From positions 496,001 to 560,000 of the forward strand of contig NZ_FIZW01000002.1 of NCBI RefSeq assembly GCF_900059565.1: DNA of 64,000 nt, read 5' to 3'. Below the pieces are notes generated by a model that was given only the letters and a program-made list of their open reading frames with translations, made no database searches and was not told the DNA's origin. Of the stretch, positions 1-8,800 are shown one piece after another; within the stretch, counting starts at the first letter, position 1, and every line of letters starts with the position of its first letter. A program made the position numbers and the translations under genes. Origin of the DNA: Murdochiella massiliensis (GTDB taxonomy: Bacteria; Bacillota; Clostridia; Tissierellales; Peptoniphilaceae).

Positions 1-114
1 TATCCCTTTTCTGCACATTAAGATTTCTCCGCTTCTGATATATTGAAATATACGCAGTTCAGTTCCGATTTTGAAGATTATACCGAATCGAAAACGGCAT
101 TTTAAGACGTAATG

Positions 115-138
115 TTCCGATTGTTTTTACAATCGGAA
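115..138. promoter_or_regulatory. Perfect inverted repeat, likely operator of the XRE gene
   Basis: Two 10-base arms (TTCCGATTGT and ACAATCGGAA) flank a TTTT spacer, 22 bases before the start codon at 161. Further half-site-like copies of TTCCGATT and CCGAATCG lie at about 62-90. The position just upstream of an XRE repressor gene suggests autoregulation. There is no T-run after the second arm, so a terminator is less likely. Confidence 0.5.
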
Positions 139-160
139 TGATTGGGACAAGGAGGAAGCT

Positions 161-565
161 ATGAACTTCGGTGAAAAGATCCGAAAGTACCGCAAGGACA
201 ATAAAATCCGTCAAGAGAACTTTGCTATAGAGATTGGCGTTTCCACGCGGACACTCTCCATGTATGAAAGCGGTCAGCGCTATCCCAAGTCAGTCAAAGT
301 CTATAAAAAGATCGCCGACGTGATGAAAGTGGATTACAACTATTTGCTGGAAGACACTGATCATTTTCTTTCCCGGGTACAGGGCCGCTATGGCAACCGG
401 GAGATGAATAAGATTCAAGCCTTGACCGAAGGCATCGCGGCCATGTTTGCCGGTGGCACCCTGTCAGATGAAGACCGTGATGCTGCCTTTGCTACAATCA
501 CTGAAGCCTACTGGAAGACGAAACAGGCCGCTGATCGGCGCGAAACACCTGCTCAGCATGTATAG
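161..565 (+). CDS. XRE-family transcriptional regulator of a mobile element
   Basis: The 134-residue protein has an N-terminal helix-turn-helix of the Cro/CI type (about residues 5-60: KIRKYRKDNKIRQENFA, then STRTLSMYESGQRYP). The rest is a helical tail typical of regulators paired with an ImmA/IrrE protease on integrative elements. GGAGG sits 7 bases before the ATG. The next gene is a truncated ImmA, and the last residues run into the region where that protease is cut off, so a deletion probably joined the end of this gene to the middle of the protease. In intact pairs such a repressor is inactivated by proteolysis to induce transfer; here that switch is probably lost. Confidence 0.85.
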   Translation: MNFGEKIRKYRKDNKIRQENFAIEIGVSTRTLSMYESGQRYPKSVKVYKKIADVMKVDYNYLLEDTDHFLSRVQGRYGNREMNKIQALTEGIAAMFAGGTLSDEDRDAAFATITEAYWKTKQAADRRETPAQHV

Positions 566-1022
566 CGTGATCAAACGCAATCGCTTTATCTTTCTGTCCG
601 AAGACGTTTGACGTCAGAAAAAAAACGATTCTGGCTCATGAGCTAGGTCATGATCAGCTACACCGATTGAAGTACAAAAATGCTGCCCCGTTTCAGGAGA
701 ACAAAGTCTTTAATCCCACCAACCGTCTTGAACTGGAAGCCAACATCTTTGCCTGCCACCTGCTGATTTCTGATGACGACGTACTACACGTCTTGCGCTT
801 CGGACATAGCGATATGGAGATGGCCGCAGAGCTGGTGTGAATGGCAATCTGCTGAATCTGAAAATCTCAGACATGGTAAAACTGAAAAAGTTGGATGTCA
901 CTCGGATCAGCGTCGAACGTCCGCAAGGTGATTTTCTGAAGAGCCACGAACCCAACCTTAGAAGACTGGAGCGAGTGCTGAAGCCGGATATGAGAAAACA
1001 TAATGAGAGGCTTTGTAGCTAA
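557..1022 (+). pseudogene. ImmA/IrrE-family metallopeptidase, truncated and frameshifted
   Basis: Three reading frames together give a recognisable ImmA/IrrE protease core. The segment from 557 (MYSVIKRNRFIFLSEDV) ends at a stop at 608. One base out of frame, 613-840 encodes the zinc motif HELGH followed by the conserved E of LELEANIFACHLL. A second shift near 834 brings in NLLNLKI and the C-terminal RPQGDFLK tail (837-1022). The usual N-terminal 35-45 residues are missing. With two frameshifts and no N-terminus it should be inactive. It would have been the antirepressor protease for the upstream XRE regulator. Confidence 0.75.
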
Positions 1023-1383
1023 GACAAAAATGATACAGGAAGACGAAGCTGAGATGACCTACGAGTACGCAGGCTATAACTTGGATGAGTCCCGTACAGA
1101 AGCCCCGAAACTCAGCTTTTCCGACATCTTTACGATTCAGAAAGACGCCTTGCAGGAAATCTTTGAAAAAGAGATTAAAAGCAAAGATGAGCTTATTCCT
1201 GAGATGGTCGGTCTCGGCTTGATCGACGTCCAGTCCGATGGCAAAAGCGGAGGCACTGACAGCGATAAAATCAACTCCGTAGCCAGACTGCTGATCTTTT
1301 GTCTGTTTCATGAGGCTGTTGAGGCACGAAACTTTCAGAAGAGATCACGGTTCAGGTATTCGCACGTATTGGAGGTGAATTGA
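1003..1383 (+). CDS. Hypothetical protein of the mobile element
   Basis: The 126-residue protein is acidic and has no motif I recognise. The listed ATG overlaps the end of the broken protease gene and has only a weak ribosome site; an ATG at 1054 (MTYEYAGYN) is an alternative start. Its stop (TGA, 1381-1383) shares one base with the ATG of the AlbA_2 gene, so the two are probably translated as a coupled pair. It could also be the tail of a longer damaged gene, given the frameshifts just upstream. Confidence 0.4.
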   Translation: MRGFVAKTKMIQEDEAEMTYEYAGYNLDESRTEAPKLSFSDIFTIQKDALQEIFEKEIKSKDELIPEMVGLGLIDVQSDGKSGGTDSDKINSVARLLIFCLFHEAVEARNFQKRSRFRYSHVLEVN

Positions 1384-2621
1384 TGCGAAACTTCATTGAA
1401 GATATTCTTGAACGAAAAGAGCGGGAGTCGGAACGCTTAGAGTTCAAAGCCTACGTTTTTAACGGTGGTAAATTCTCAAGTCTTCCACAAAAAGAGTCTG
1501 ATAAGTTCTTAAAAGAAATCTGTGCCTTTGCAAACACTTTCGGTGGAACCATTGTGTTGGGAATTTGTGAAGATGATAATCACAATCCCTCCGACATCGT
1601 CGACACGCAAGTCACAGAAGAGTTGTTCGAAGAATGGGAAGCGTCGTTCCGCAATACAATTGCAAATCGGACTATTCCGGTGCTTTATGGAATAAAACTA
1701 GAGCATCTTGTTGTTAAAGATAAGAATTGTATTGTGGTTAAAATTCCGCGGAGCGCTCTTGGCCCACACGCCTTTGACAATGGTAGCCGTGATGAATTCT
1801 GTAAGCGAAACGGGAATACCATCACTCCGATGCGGTACAACGATCTTAAGCAAGCGTTTGTGGATTCTGATCGTCTACAGAAAAGAATCCTATCCTTTCG
1901 GGATGAAAGATTAGCAATGATTCTTTCGGGCGAAATTGATGAGTCCATGATGGATCAGACTGCTCTTGTAATCCATATCTTTCCAGAAAATGCCTTATCG
2001 GAGGAAGCTTCCATTGACTTGGAAAGAGCCAAAAAAAGTTCTGCGCTATTGCCACTAATACCTGAGGGAACAGAGTCCGTTGATAAGGCTCTATATAACG
2101 CCGACGGAGTGATGAAATACAACCGCGGGTTACAAGATGAGCCGTCAATTATTTCGTATATTCAACTATTTTCTAATGGGAGCATCGAGTCGTATGATTT
2201 TCACCTAATGAACTATAAAGTTTCAAACATGGAAACAGGTTGTATCTATTTCTGGCGTGACATTGAAAAAATAATTGCCTCAAAGATTTATTCGTATTGT
2301 TCAACTTTGGCCGATTTGGGATTGGGCGACGCGTATTTTATATCGTGTACCCTTCTGAATACGAACGGGAAAAAAGCAATAATAGATAAAGACTTTGGCT
2401 TTTTATCAAACCCAATTTCTCCTAATATAGTTAAGAGTCTGTTCGTCAAATACTCAGTTAACGAAGTCTATCCTTCTGCCATTGAACCAATTCTTAATAA
2501 ATTGGCTCGAACAGTAGGTTGGAAGCTTTCTTCGCTCTACAACGACGACGGTTCACCACGGCCATCTGATTTTCCTTTTTTAAGTTCGGACGACCCTGAC
2601 AATGCGCCAGAGGCGCGGTAA
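1383..2621 (+). CDS. AlbA_2 (Schlafen-like, divergent AAA-4) domain protein
   Basis: The N-terminal 150 residues carry the AlbA_2 signature: ESERLEFKAYV, then FLKEICAFANTFGGTIVLGICEDD, the glycine-rich stretch found in this family. The C-terminal 250 residues have no recognised domain. Such proteins are putative nucleic-acid-binding or regulatory proteins and are common cargo of mobile elements and defence islands; the molecular role here is unknown. The start is the ATG at 1383, with GGAGG at 1371-1375. The gene is intact, unlike several neighbours, and is followed by a terminator at 2733. Confidence 0.75.
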   Translation: MRNFIEDILERKERESERLEFKAYVFNGGKFSSLPQKESDKFLKEICAFANTFGGTIVLGICEDDNHNPSDIVDTQVTEELFEEWEASFRNTIANRTIPVLYGIKLEHLVVKDKNCIVVKIPRSALGPHAFDNGSRDEFCKRNGNTITPMRYNDLKQAFVDSDRLQKRILSFRDERLAMILSGEIDESMMDQTALVIHIFPENALSEEASIDLERAKKSSALLPLIPEGTESVDKALYNADGVMKYNRGLQDEPSIISYIQLFSNGSIESYDFHLMNYKVSNMETGCIYFWRDIEKIIASKIYSYCSTLADLGLGDAYFISCTLLNTNGKKAIIDKDFGFLSNPISPNIVKSLFVKYSVNEVYPSAIEPILNKLARTVGWKLSSLYNDDGSPRPSDFPFLSSDDPDNAPEAR

Positions 2622-2666
2622 AAACAGAAAAACAACTCAAACCCTCGCTTAACGCTGACGCGCAAA

Positions 2667-2694
2667 GAACACTTTTGTAGGAACACTTTTGTAG
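2667..2694. repeat. Tandem 14-base direct repeat
   Basis: GAACACTTTTGTAG occurs twice back to back (2667-2680 and 2681-2694) in the non-coding gap before the mobilization genes. Short direct repeats next to oriT can bind accessory mobilization proteins; that role is inference. Confidence 0.7.
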
Positions 2695-2732
2695 CAAGCA
2701 CAGTCTTTGAATAGCCAAAGACGCAAATGGAT

Positions 2733-2766
2733 GAAGCAGCCTCCTTGGAGTCCTGCTTCTTTTTTT
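2733..2766 (+). terminator. Rho-independent terminator after the AlbA_2 gene
   Basis: GAAGCAG pairs with CTGCTTC, with an inner CCTCC/GGAG pairing, followed by seven T residues. Confidence 0.8.
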
Positions 2767-2781
2767 ATCCATTTGAACCTG

Positions 2782-2815
2782 TTAGGGGACGCCCCTAAGA
2801 CCCTGACATAACATC
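2782..2815 (+). other. Putative origin of transfer (oriT) next to mobC
   Basis: An inverted repeat (TTAGGGG, ACG, CCCCTAA at 2782-2798) is followed by GACCCTGACATAAC, 35 bases before mobC. Relaxase/MobC elements usually have their oriT immediately upstream of mobC as an inverted repeat followed by the nick region. No nick site is proven. Confidence 0.4.
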
Positions 2816-2832
2816 GAAAGGAGACAAGAACA

Positions 2833-3222
2833 ATGGAAAACAGAACACGAAACAATCAACAGATCATCCGACTGACCGATGAAGAGAAAAACGCCTTCTG
2901 GCACAAAAGGAAGCTCGCCAGGTGCAGAAACATGAGCCTTTTTATCCGCAAGTGCGTGCTGGAAAAAGACATTTATGTGGTCGATCTGGAGCCGTTTCGG
3001 AAGATTGAAGGACGCATGGCTAACATCGCAAGCAACGTCAATCAGATCGCAAAGAAGGCCAATTCGGCAGACGAAATCGCGCCGGAATCCATCCGAGCCA
3101 TTCAGGCACAGATCGATTCCATCGGCCGGGAAGTGTTACATATTCATTCCCTGCTCGTCCGCCAACAGAAAGTAAACCTTGAGGAAGTAGACCATGGCCA
3201 TCACGAAAATTCATCCAATTAA
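2833..3222 (+). CDS. mobC: MobC-family relaxosome accessory protein
   Basis: The 129-residue protein has the MobC layout: an N-terminal ribbon-helix-helix-like part (IIRLTDEEKNAFWHKR, then NMSLFIRKCVL) and a helical C-terminal part with the family sequence MANIASNVNQIAKKAN. MobC binds oriT and helps the relaxase reach the nick site. AAAGGAGA precedes the ATG. The relaxase reading frame starts inside the last codons (overlap of 29 bases), as in intact mobilization operons. This gene is intact although the relaxase is frameshifted. Confidence 0.85.
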   Translation: MENRTRNNQQIIRLTDEEKNAFWHKRKLARCRNMSLFIRKCVLEKDIYVVDLEPFRKIEGRMANIASNVNQIAKKANSADEIAPESIRAIQAQIDSIGREVLHIHSLLVRQQKVNLEEVDHGHHENSSN

Positions 3223-4526
3223 GAGCACCTTGAACTTCGCCATCGACTACATTACGGACAGTCACAAGACCGATGAAAAAAATCTTCATCAGCACCCATG
3301 ACTGCCTGGCTTCGTGCGCCTCGATTCAGTTTTTGAAGACACGGGAAGACGCCCATGTTCACGGCGATGTGTTTGCAAGGCATCTGATTCAGTCCTTTCT
3401 GCCAGGCGAAACCACGCCGGAAAAAGCGCACGAAATCGGCCTTACACTCTGCGAAAAGGTGCTCAAAGGAGAATACGAATTTGTGCTGGCCACACACGTG
3501 GACAAAGACCACATTCACAACCACATCATCTTCAACAACGTCAACAAAGAGACCGGCAAATGCTATCAGTCCAATAAGCGAAGCTATCACCGGATTCGTA
3601 CGATCAGCGACACGCTCTGCAAAGAAAACAACCTCTCTGTGATCGACGAGTTCTACGAAGCCTATCGCCGGAAGTACAAGACGAACGGCAAGAGTTGGTA
3701 CGAATATGAGCAGGCCAAGCGCGGAAAATCTTGGAAAAGCCGACTGCAATTTGACATCGACCGGACGATCAAGACAGCCAAAAGCTGGGACGACTTTCTC
3801 ACCAAAAAGGCATCTGCCGGATATGAAATCAAGCATGGAAAACACATTGCCTTTCGGCACAAGGACAAGGAGCGATTCACCCGTGCCAAGACGATCGGGG
3901 AAGATTACACCGAGGGGCGCATCAAAGAGCGCCTTCAAAAGGAGCTCGAAAAGCCAACCTTTGCCGTGAAGAAGCCGATCGGCAGAATCATCAATGTGAG
4001 CAAAAATGAGAAGGCGAAAAACAGTCCGGCCTACGCCAACTGGATCACAAAACACAACCTGAAAACACTGGCGGAATCTGTGGTCGCTCTGCGAGATCAG
4101 GGGATTCATTCGCTTGCCCAGCTGGACGCCCTGCTGGACAAAACCGCAGCCGAAAGGCAGTCCCTACAAGAGCAGATTCGCGTACTGGAACAGGAAATGA
4201 CTGCCTTGTCTTCCGATATTGAAAACGCCCATACCGTCCAACAATTCAGGGCCATCTACAAGTACCATAAGACCAACCCGAAAGACCAGCAATTCGCCGA
4301 AGAATACCGCAGCGAACTAGCCGTCTACACGGCTGCGGCCAAAGCCATTCTGGAACGATACGATGGCCTGCCGGACACCAAAGAAATCCTCAGAAAGCTC
4401 GACGATCTGGCGCAAAAAAAGAGCGCCCTGATGTCCCGCTATGAGGATAACAAGGCGCATTTTGACGAACTGGCTCGCTACCGCCGGAACTACGCGGATG
4501 GGATTGAGAAGCGGATAGAGAGGTGA
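3194..4526 (+). pseudogene. mobA: MOBP-type relaxase (MobA/VirD2-like), split by a frameshift
   Basis: The reading frame starts at ATG 3194 (MAITKIHPIKSTLNFAIDYI, with the expected catalytic Tyr as residue 19). It is shifted by one base in a run of seven A residues at 3276-3282. The rest (417 codons from 3273) contains motif III, THVDKDHIHNHIIFNN, with the metal-binding histidines, and then a coiled C-terminal region. The ORF that starts at ATG 3273 therefore lacks the motif I tyrosine. A relaxase without it cannot nick oriT, so the element is probably immobile unless the shift is a sequencing error or is bypassed by slippage on the A-run. Confidence 0.8.
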
Positions 4527-4571
4527 AAGAGCTGTACGATGGTATGTTGTATTAAAAGAATCTTCTCTGAA

Positions 4572-5369
4572 TCAAAGCAATATACCGAGCATTGAACCGA
4601 TCTTTTTAATTCCTTCGATAATTGTAACTGATGCGCTGACGCCATTTGAAAGAGTAACCAACTTTTCAAGCATAGTTTTCAAAATGGATTTGTTTGGCTG
4701 CTTTTCAAGAATCTGACCATCAATTACATCAATCGTTGCTAACATATCTGCTTTATCTTGATTCTCAGGAAGCTGGCCTACATCTTGCTTAATTTCTTGA
4801 ATAAGGGCACGCACCTGATCAAAAGATGCTCCCTCTTGGCGGGCATTGATAATCGAACTATTGTTAGCAATATTAACCTGACCCCCATTAATTGTAATGT
4901 TAAAGGTGGATTCATTATCGAGCCCCATGTCAGTAGAAATATCTGCTATGTAACTATCTATCCCGGAAACGAACGGATAAACCAAACGATCTCCGAATGC
5001 TTGAGCCATATCTTGATAGTGCTTCGAGGCAGCATAAAACCAGCCAAGTTGATATGGTTCGATTGATGGCTCCTGAATAATACACTCAAATGCCTGATAG
5101 ATAATATTTATCCTATCCAGTGTATTTGTTCCCAAATCTAAAGCCTGATGCCCATAGGATTCAGAAACAGCTTTCACATTTTGAGCTATATCGTTTAGTG
5201 GCTTCTTCACACTGTCGATATACTCCTTAAGCAAAGGCGTCCTGTTGATAAAATCCATAAATTCGATCAGGAACTGCTTTTGCTCCCGAAAGTGAGCATT
5301 GATTACTTCCGAAGCTAATCGTCTAAATTCCCGACTAATTTTCCGCAATTCCGTCTTTTTAATTTCCAT
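4572..5369 (-). CDS. Unknown protein, last gene of the putative defence operon
   Basis: The 265-residue protein is mostly helical. An N-terminal helical region (1-150) leads to a short polar beta-like stretch (NITINGGQVNIANNSSIINA, about residues 156-175), then a helical domain ending in a hydrophobic segment (GVSASVTIIEGIKKIGSML). From memory, similar GGQVNIAN-type linkers and small helical C-terminal domains occur in assorted defence-island proteins, but I cannot name a family. GGAGGA precedes the ATG, and the start overlaps the zinc-ribbon gene by 11 bases, so it belongs to the same operon as the restriction-type genes. A membrane-active or oligomerising effector is one possibility. Confidence 0.55.
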   Translation of the reverse strand: MEIKKTELRKISREFRRLASEVINAHFREQKQFLIEFMDFINRTPLLKEYIDSVKKPLNDIAQNVKAVSESYGHQALDLGTNTLDRINIIYQAFECIIQEPSIEPYQLGWFYAASKHYQDMAQAFGDRLVYPFVSGIDSYIADISTDMGLDNESTFNITINGGQVNIANNSSIINARQEGASFDQVRALIQEIKQDVGQLPENQDKADMLATIDVIDGQILEKQPNKSILKTMLEKLVTLSNGVSASVTIIEGIKKIGSMLGILL

Positions 5370-5808
5370 CTACAAGTCCTCCGCAAAACGGGCAATACCC
5401 ACCAGTGATTTCGCGAACAGAGTCAATTTTGGCGCTCTTATTGCAGCATTTATAAAGATGCTCTTTGAAATCTCCAACCTCTGGCATGATCGGTTCCACT
5501 GGATCCTTTTCAATCGGTTTGTCTTTCTTAAACTTGATCACCTTGTTACTACGAAACATCCGCTCCAGCTGGTCTGAAAAATCGTTCAAGCTGTCTGCTA
5601 CAAAGTTGTTAATCAGACGATCGACGACTTCTTTTTCTTCATCGGTAATATAGTGCTCGTGAACAAGGCCACAAGAGGGACACCATATTTCCAGCTGCGC
5701 CTTATCTTCAACCTTCAACATAAACTTTTCTCCACAGGAAGGACATTGTAATAGGCAATACCCATCTACATCTGATGGAATCTGTATTTTGAATGTCTTA
5801 TCAGCCAT
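5359..5808 (-). CDS. Zinc-ribbon protein of the putative defence operon
   Basis: The 149-residue protein has paired cysteine motifs: CPSCGEKF (about residue 20), CPSCGLVH (about 43), a CC pair (about 120) and CPFCG (about 140). This suggests two treble-clef or ribbon zinc sites around a central helical, charged segment. It starts 26 bases after the large helicase-methylase gene with a strong AAGGAGG site, and it overlaps the last gene. Zinc ribbons often bind nucleic acid or protein partners. The role is unknown; a target-recognition or adaptor role in the operon is inference. Confidence 0.6.
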   Translation of the reverse strand: MADKTFKIQIPSDVDGYCLLQCPSCGEKFMLKVEDKAQLEIWCPSCGLVHEHYITDEEKEVVDRLINNFVADSLNDFSDQLERMFRSNKVIKFKKDKPIEKDPVEPIMPEVGDFKEHLYKCCNKSAKIDSVREITGGYCPFCGGLVDGN

Positions 5809-5834
5809 AAGTCCTCCTTGCTTGTCTTATAATA

Positions 5835-8800
5835 TTATTCCACTTCTTTTATTCGCTCTTGAATGTATGCCATTTCAGGCGCAGTAATTCCCCAGAGCTT
5901 CATTAGTAGCTCATCTGAATATTGCTGATTGTACTGTTGCAGGTTTGGAACAAATTTCCATTTATCCGCAACGACATCTTGACTGATTACACTTTGTAAT
6001 AGCAAAAAGCGTACTATTCTTGTAAAGAGATAGCTCTTAAAATTTAGTACTTCTTGTTCTGTATCCGCCGCAAATGCGACCAAAAAAGATTCAGTACAGC
6101 AGCAATCTGGTTCTGCAATGAATGTATTTCCACTGTAATAGAACCCTATTTGTTTAGTAAAATCCGTTTGACCTGCTATGGGTGCCTTAGGAACCAAAAA
6201 TTTCCATTTATCAAGAATATGATTCTCATCTTTGACATCTTGAGGGTCAGCAAAGCGCTTTCCAATTCGTTGAATAAATTGGCATGGAATGCCGTCAGAT
6301 TTCGGTTGATAATAAGTCCGCAAGCCAAAAGGACGAGAAGGATATACTACTTCATCCATATATCCACCACGGTGCCTTAATTGTACCTTTCTGACAACTT
6401 CTACAGCACGATTGTCTCTGATAAAAGTCGGAAACTCATTTAAGGAGCGGGTAGTACGAGATACTTCTCCGTTACTATTATTAATGACTACGCAATCTCC
6501 TTGATGCTCCTTACCCCATAAGAAATAGCAAACTCCACCAGCCACATCTACTGAAGGGAATACATCTTTATCGTGTGGATAGTCTATTAGATAAGAAATA
6601 TGTTTGTCTGCCAACATAGATATCCTAAAGCTGTCCAGTCCTCGGCCTCCAATATACCAACGGGCAGGTATGATTAAAGATATCCAGTTAGGATGACAGT
6701 TTTTCGAGATTTCTACAAAATGCTGGTACACCGGCATGGAACTGGCTGCATACCCTCCATCACTTTCTTGATACGGCGGATTCCCAACGACTGCTCCAAA
6801 TTCCACTGTTTTCTCTCCTTCGACTACAATGTCTTGCATGGTTATAGCCTCAAATGGCTTGTTTTGTGTTATCAGCAAAGCGACCTTCTCATAGTCCACA
6901 TCATCATGGTCGTCTTTCACGTTTAACAGGTCATACGCATTAAACGCCCGCGCGATATTTTTCGTGTTCAAGCCCAGTGTTTCATAGAACTTGCGCGTAA
7001 ACTCATAGGCAATTGGAGACGTTGGGATCGAGTAAATTCGATCTTGAATGGACTCCGGCGAATATCCCAATTCTTCTGTGAGCCGAACAAAGAGCGCCAG
7101 TGGATACTCTCCAGCTTTTCCTCCTATATCGAAGAAATTCTGGCGTTCCTCCAGAATCGCCCGTATGCCCGCTTCTGGAAGCAGAGCGACCATATCTTGA
7201 CTGACTTTCTCCGGCGTGATGACTTCCGATTCCGACATGCGGCTGAACTTGGCGAGCGAGGTCTTGGCTCTGACCAGCGGCGTCAACGTGACATCGTGTG
7301 CGAGCGTTGAAATGTTCTGAACTTTATAATCCAGTTTACTGAGGAAGAACGGATTCATTTCACGCAATAGAGCTTCCAGCATGGAACGGTTCAAGGAAAG
7401 ATTCTTCGCAATTCGCGGATTGGGATCTTCATCCATGTGATCCACGATATCTTGCACAGAACTGACCTGATCCGGTGTAAGGAAAGCATAGAAAAGAATG
7501 CGCTGATAGAAGGTCTGAATCTTTTTCTCAAGACTTTGTTCTTCTTTCTTGTCTACTGGCGGAGTGACCGGAGGTTCGTCGTCATCGTCGCCTGTGCCTA
7601 GCGTCTGGTCAGGTTTATCAGCGTTTCTATCTTCAGGGATTTCCAGATCTTCGCCTTCCCCTTTGGCTGGAGAAAGCGTCATGCCCGTCTTCGAGCCAAA
7701 CTCACCTTGTCGGTCGATGAGTGCTTTGAAATGAGGATCATCCAACAATCCCATATCCACTGGAATGTCGACGACCTCATCATTCACACTGCGATTGTTA
7801 TGGTAGGCACTAATCTCCTCCATAATATCCGTCGCTTCAATCTGATGAATTTTGCCGTGGTTCAAAAGCACGACGGGTGATATGCGAAGTTCATCCTCAA
7901 TCCGTTGCTTCAGCTTTGCATTACCACCCTTATCAACGTTAGCGTTATAGATTAGAGCCTTCTGCTCTTGCATTCTGAACAGACGCATAGGATCAAAGTC
8001 CACCAGCAAGGTCTGCGGCTTCATATTTTCTTTGATGACATGACCATCCGCATCGCGTAGCTCCCGTGTGTATTGATTTTGCAGACGGAAAATAGACTGA
8101 TCGTATTCCTGTGGTGAAGCCGTGTCTTTGAAGTAGAGCATCGTATCCCATTGTTCGACGGTACTGCCCGTGAGCATACGATTCACCGTCAAGGTCATTG
8201 TTTTCTGATCCTGCTCTTCACATTCACGGATGATCCGCTTCACATCTGCCGGATGCTTATAGGTCTTTGTTCCGTCCACTCCGGAAATATTGATAATCCG
8301 GTAGCTCCCGAGATTCTTAAATTCATTATGGTAGCGATCAATCAATGATTCCAGGGCATCACAAGAAGCCCGGTAAGGCAGAATCATAACCAGGTGACGA
8401 CACATTTTGCCTTCTTTGAGTTTGTCATAATCCAGAAAGCCCAGGAGGTTTTCGTCTTCCTGCGTGCCGTCAATCACGCGCAGCAGATCAAGGATTTCTT
8501 TCTCAAAACGGAATTTTTTGTGCCCGTTCGTTTTTGCATCTTTCTTCGTAGACAGGGGCTTGAATAAAGCCGACATGGTCGCCTTGACACCCTGTTTGCT
8601 GAGTTCCTCCATTTTCTTCATGGAAGAAGCATTTGGGTGGAAAGCGAAACGAATCATTTCTGGGAAGCCGAAATAGGGGTTATCCCATTCATTCGTATTA
8701 TCATCAGCAAGATGCTTTTCATCCCAGTCCTTTTGTTCCCGCACAATATCGGTGAACTGCACGAACGCGATGATGTCCTCCGGCTCAAACTCACTGCCCA

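Noticed and set aside
3252..4109. 285-codon minus-strand ORF over the relaxase
   Set aside because: It is antisense to conserved relaxase motifs and has no ribosome site.
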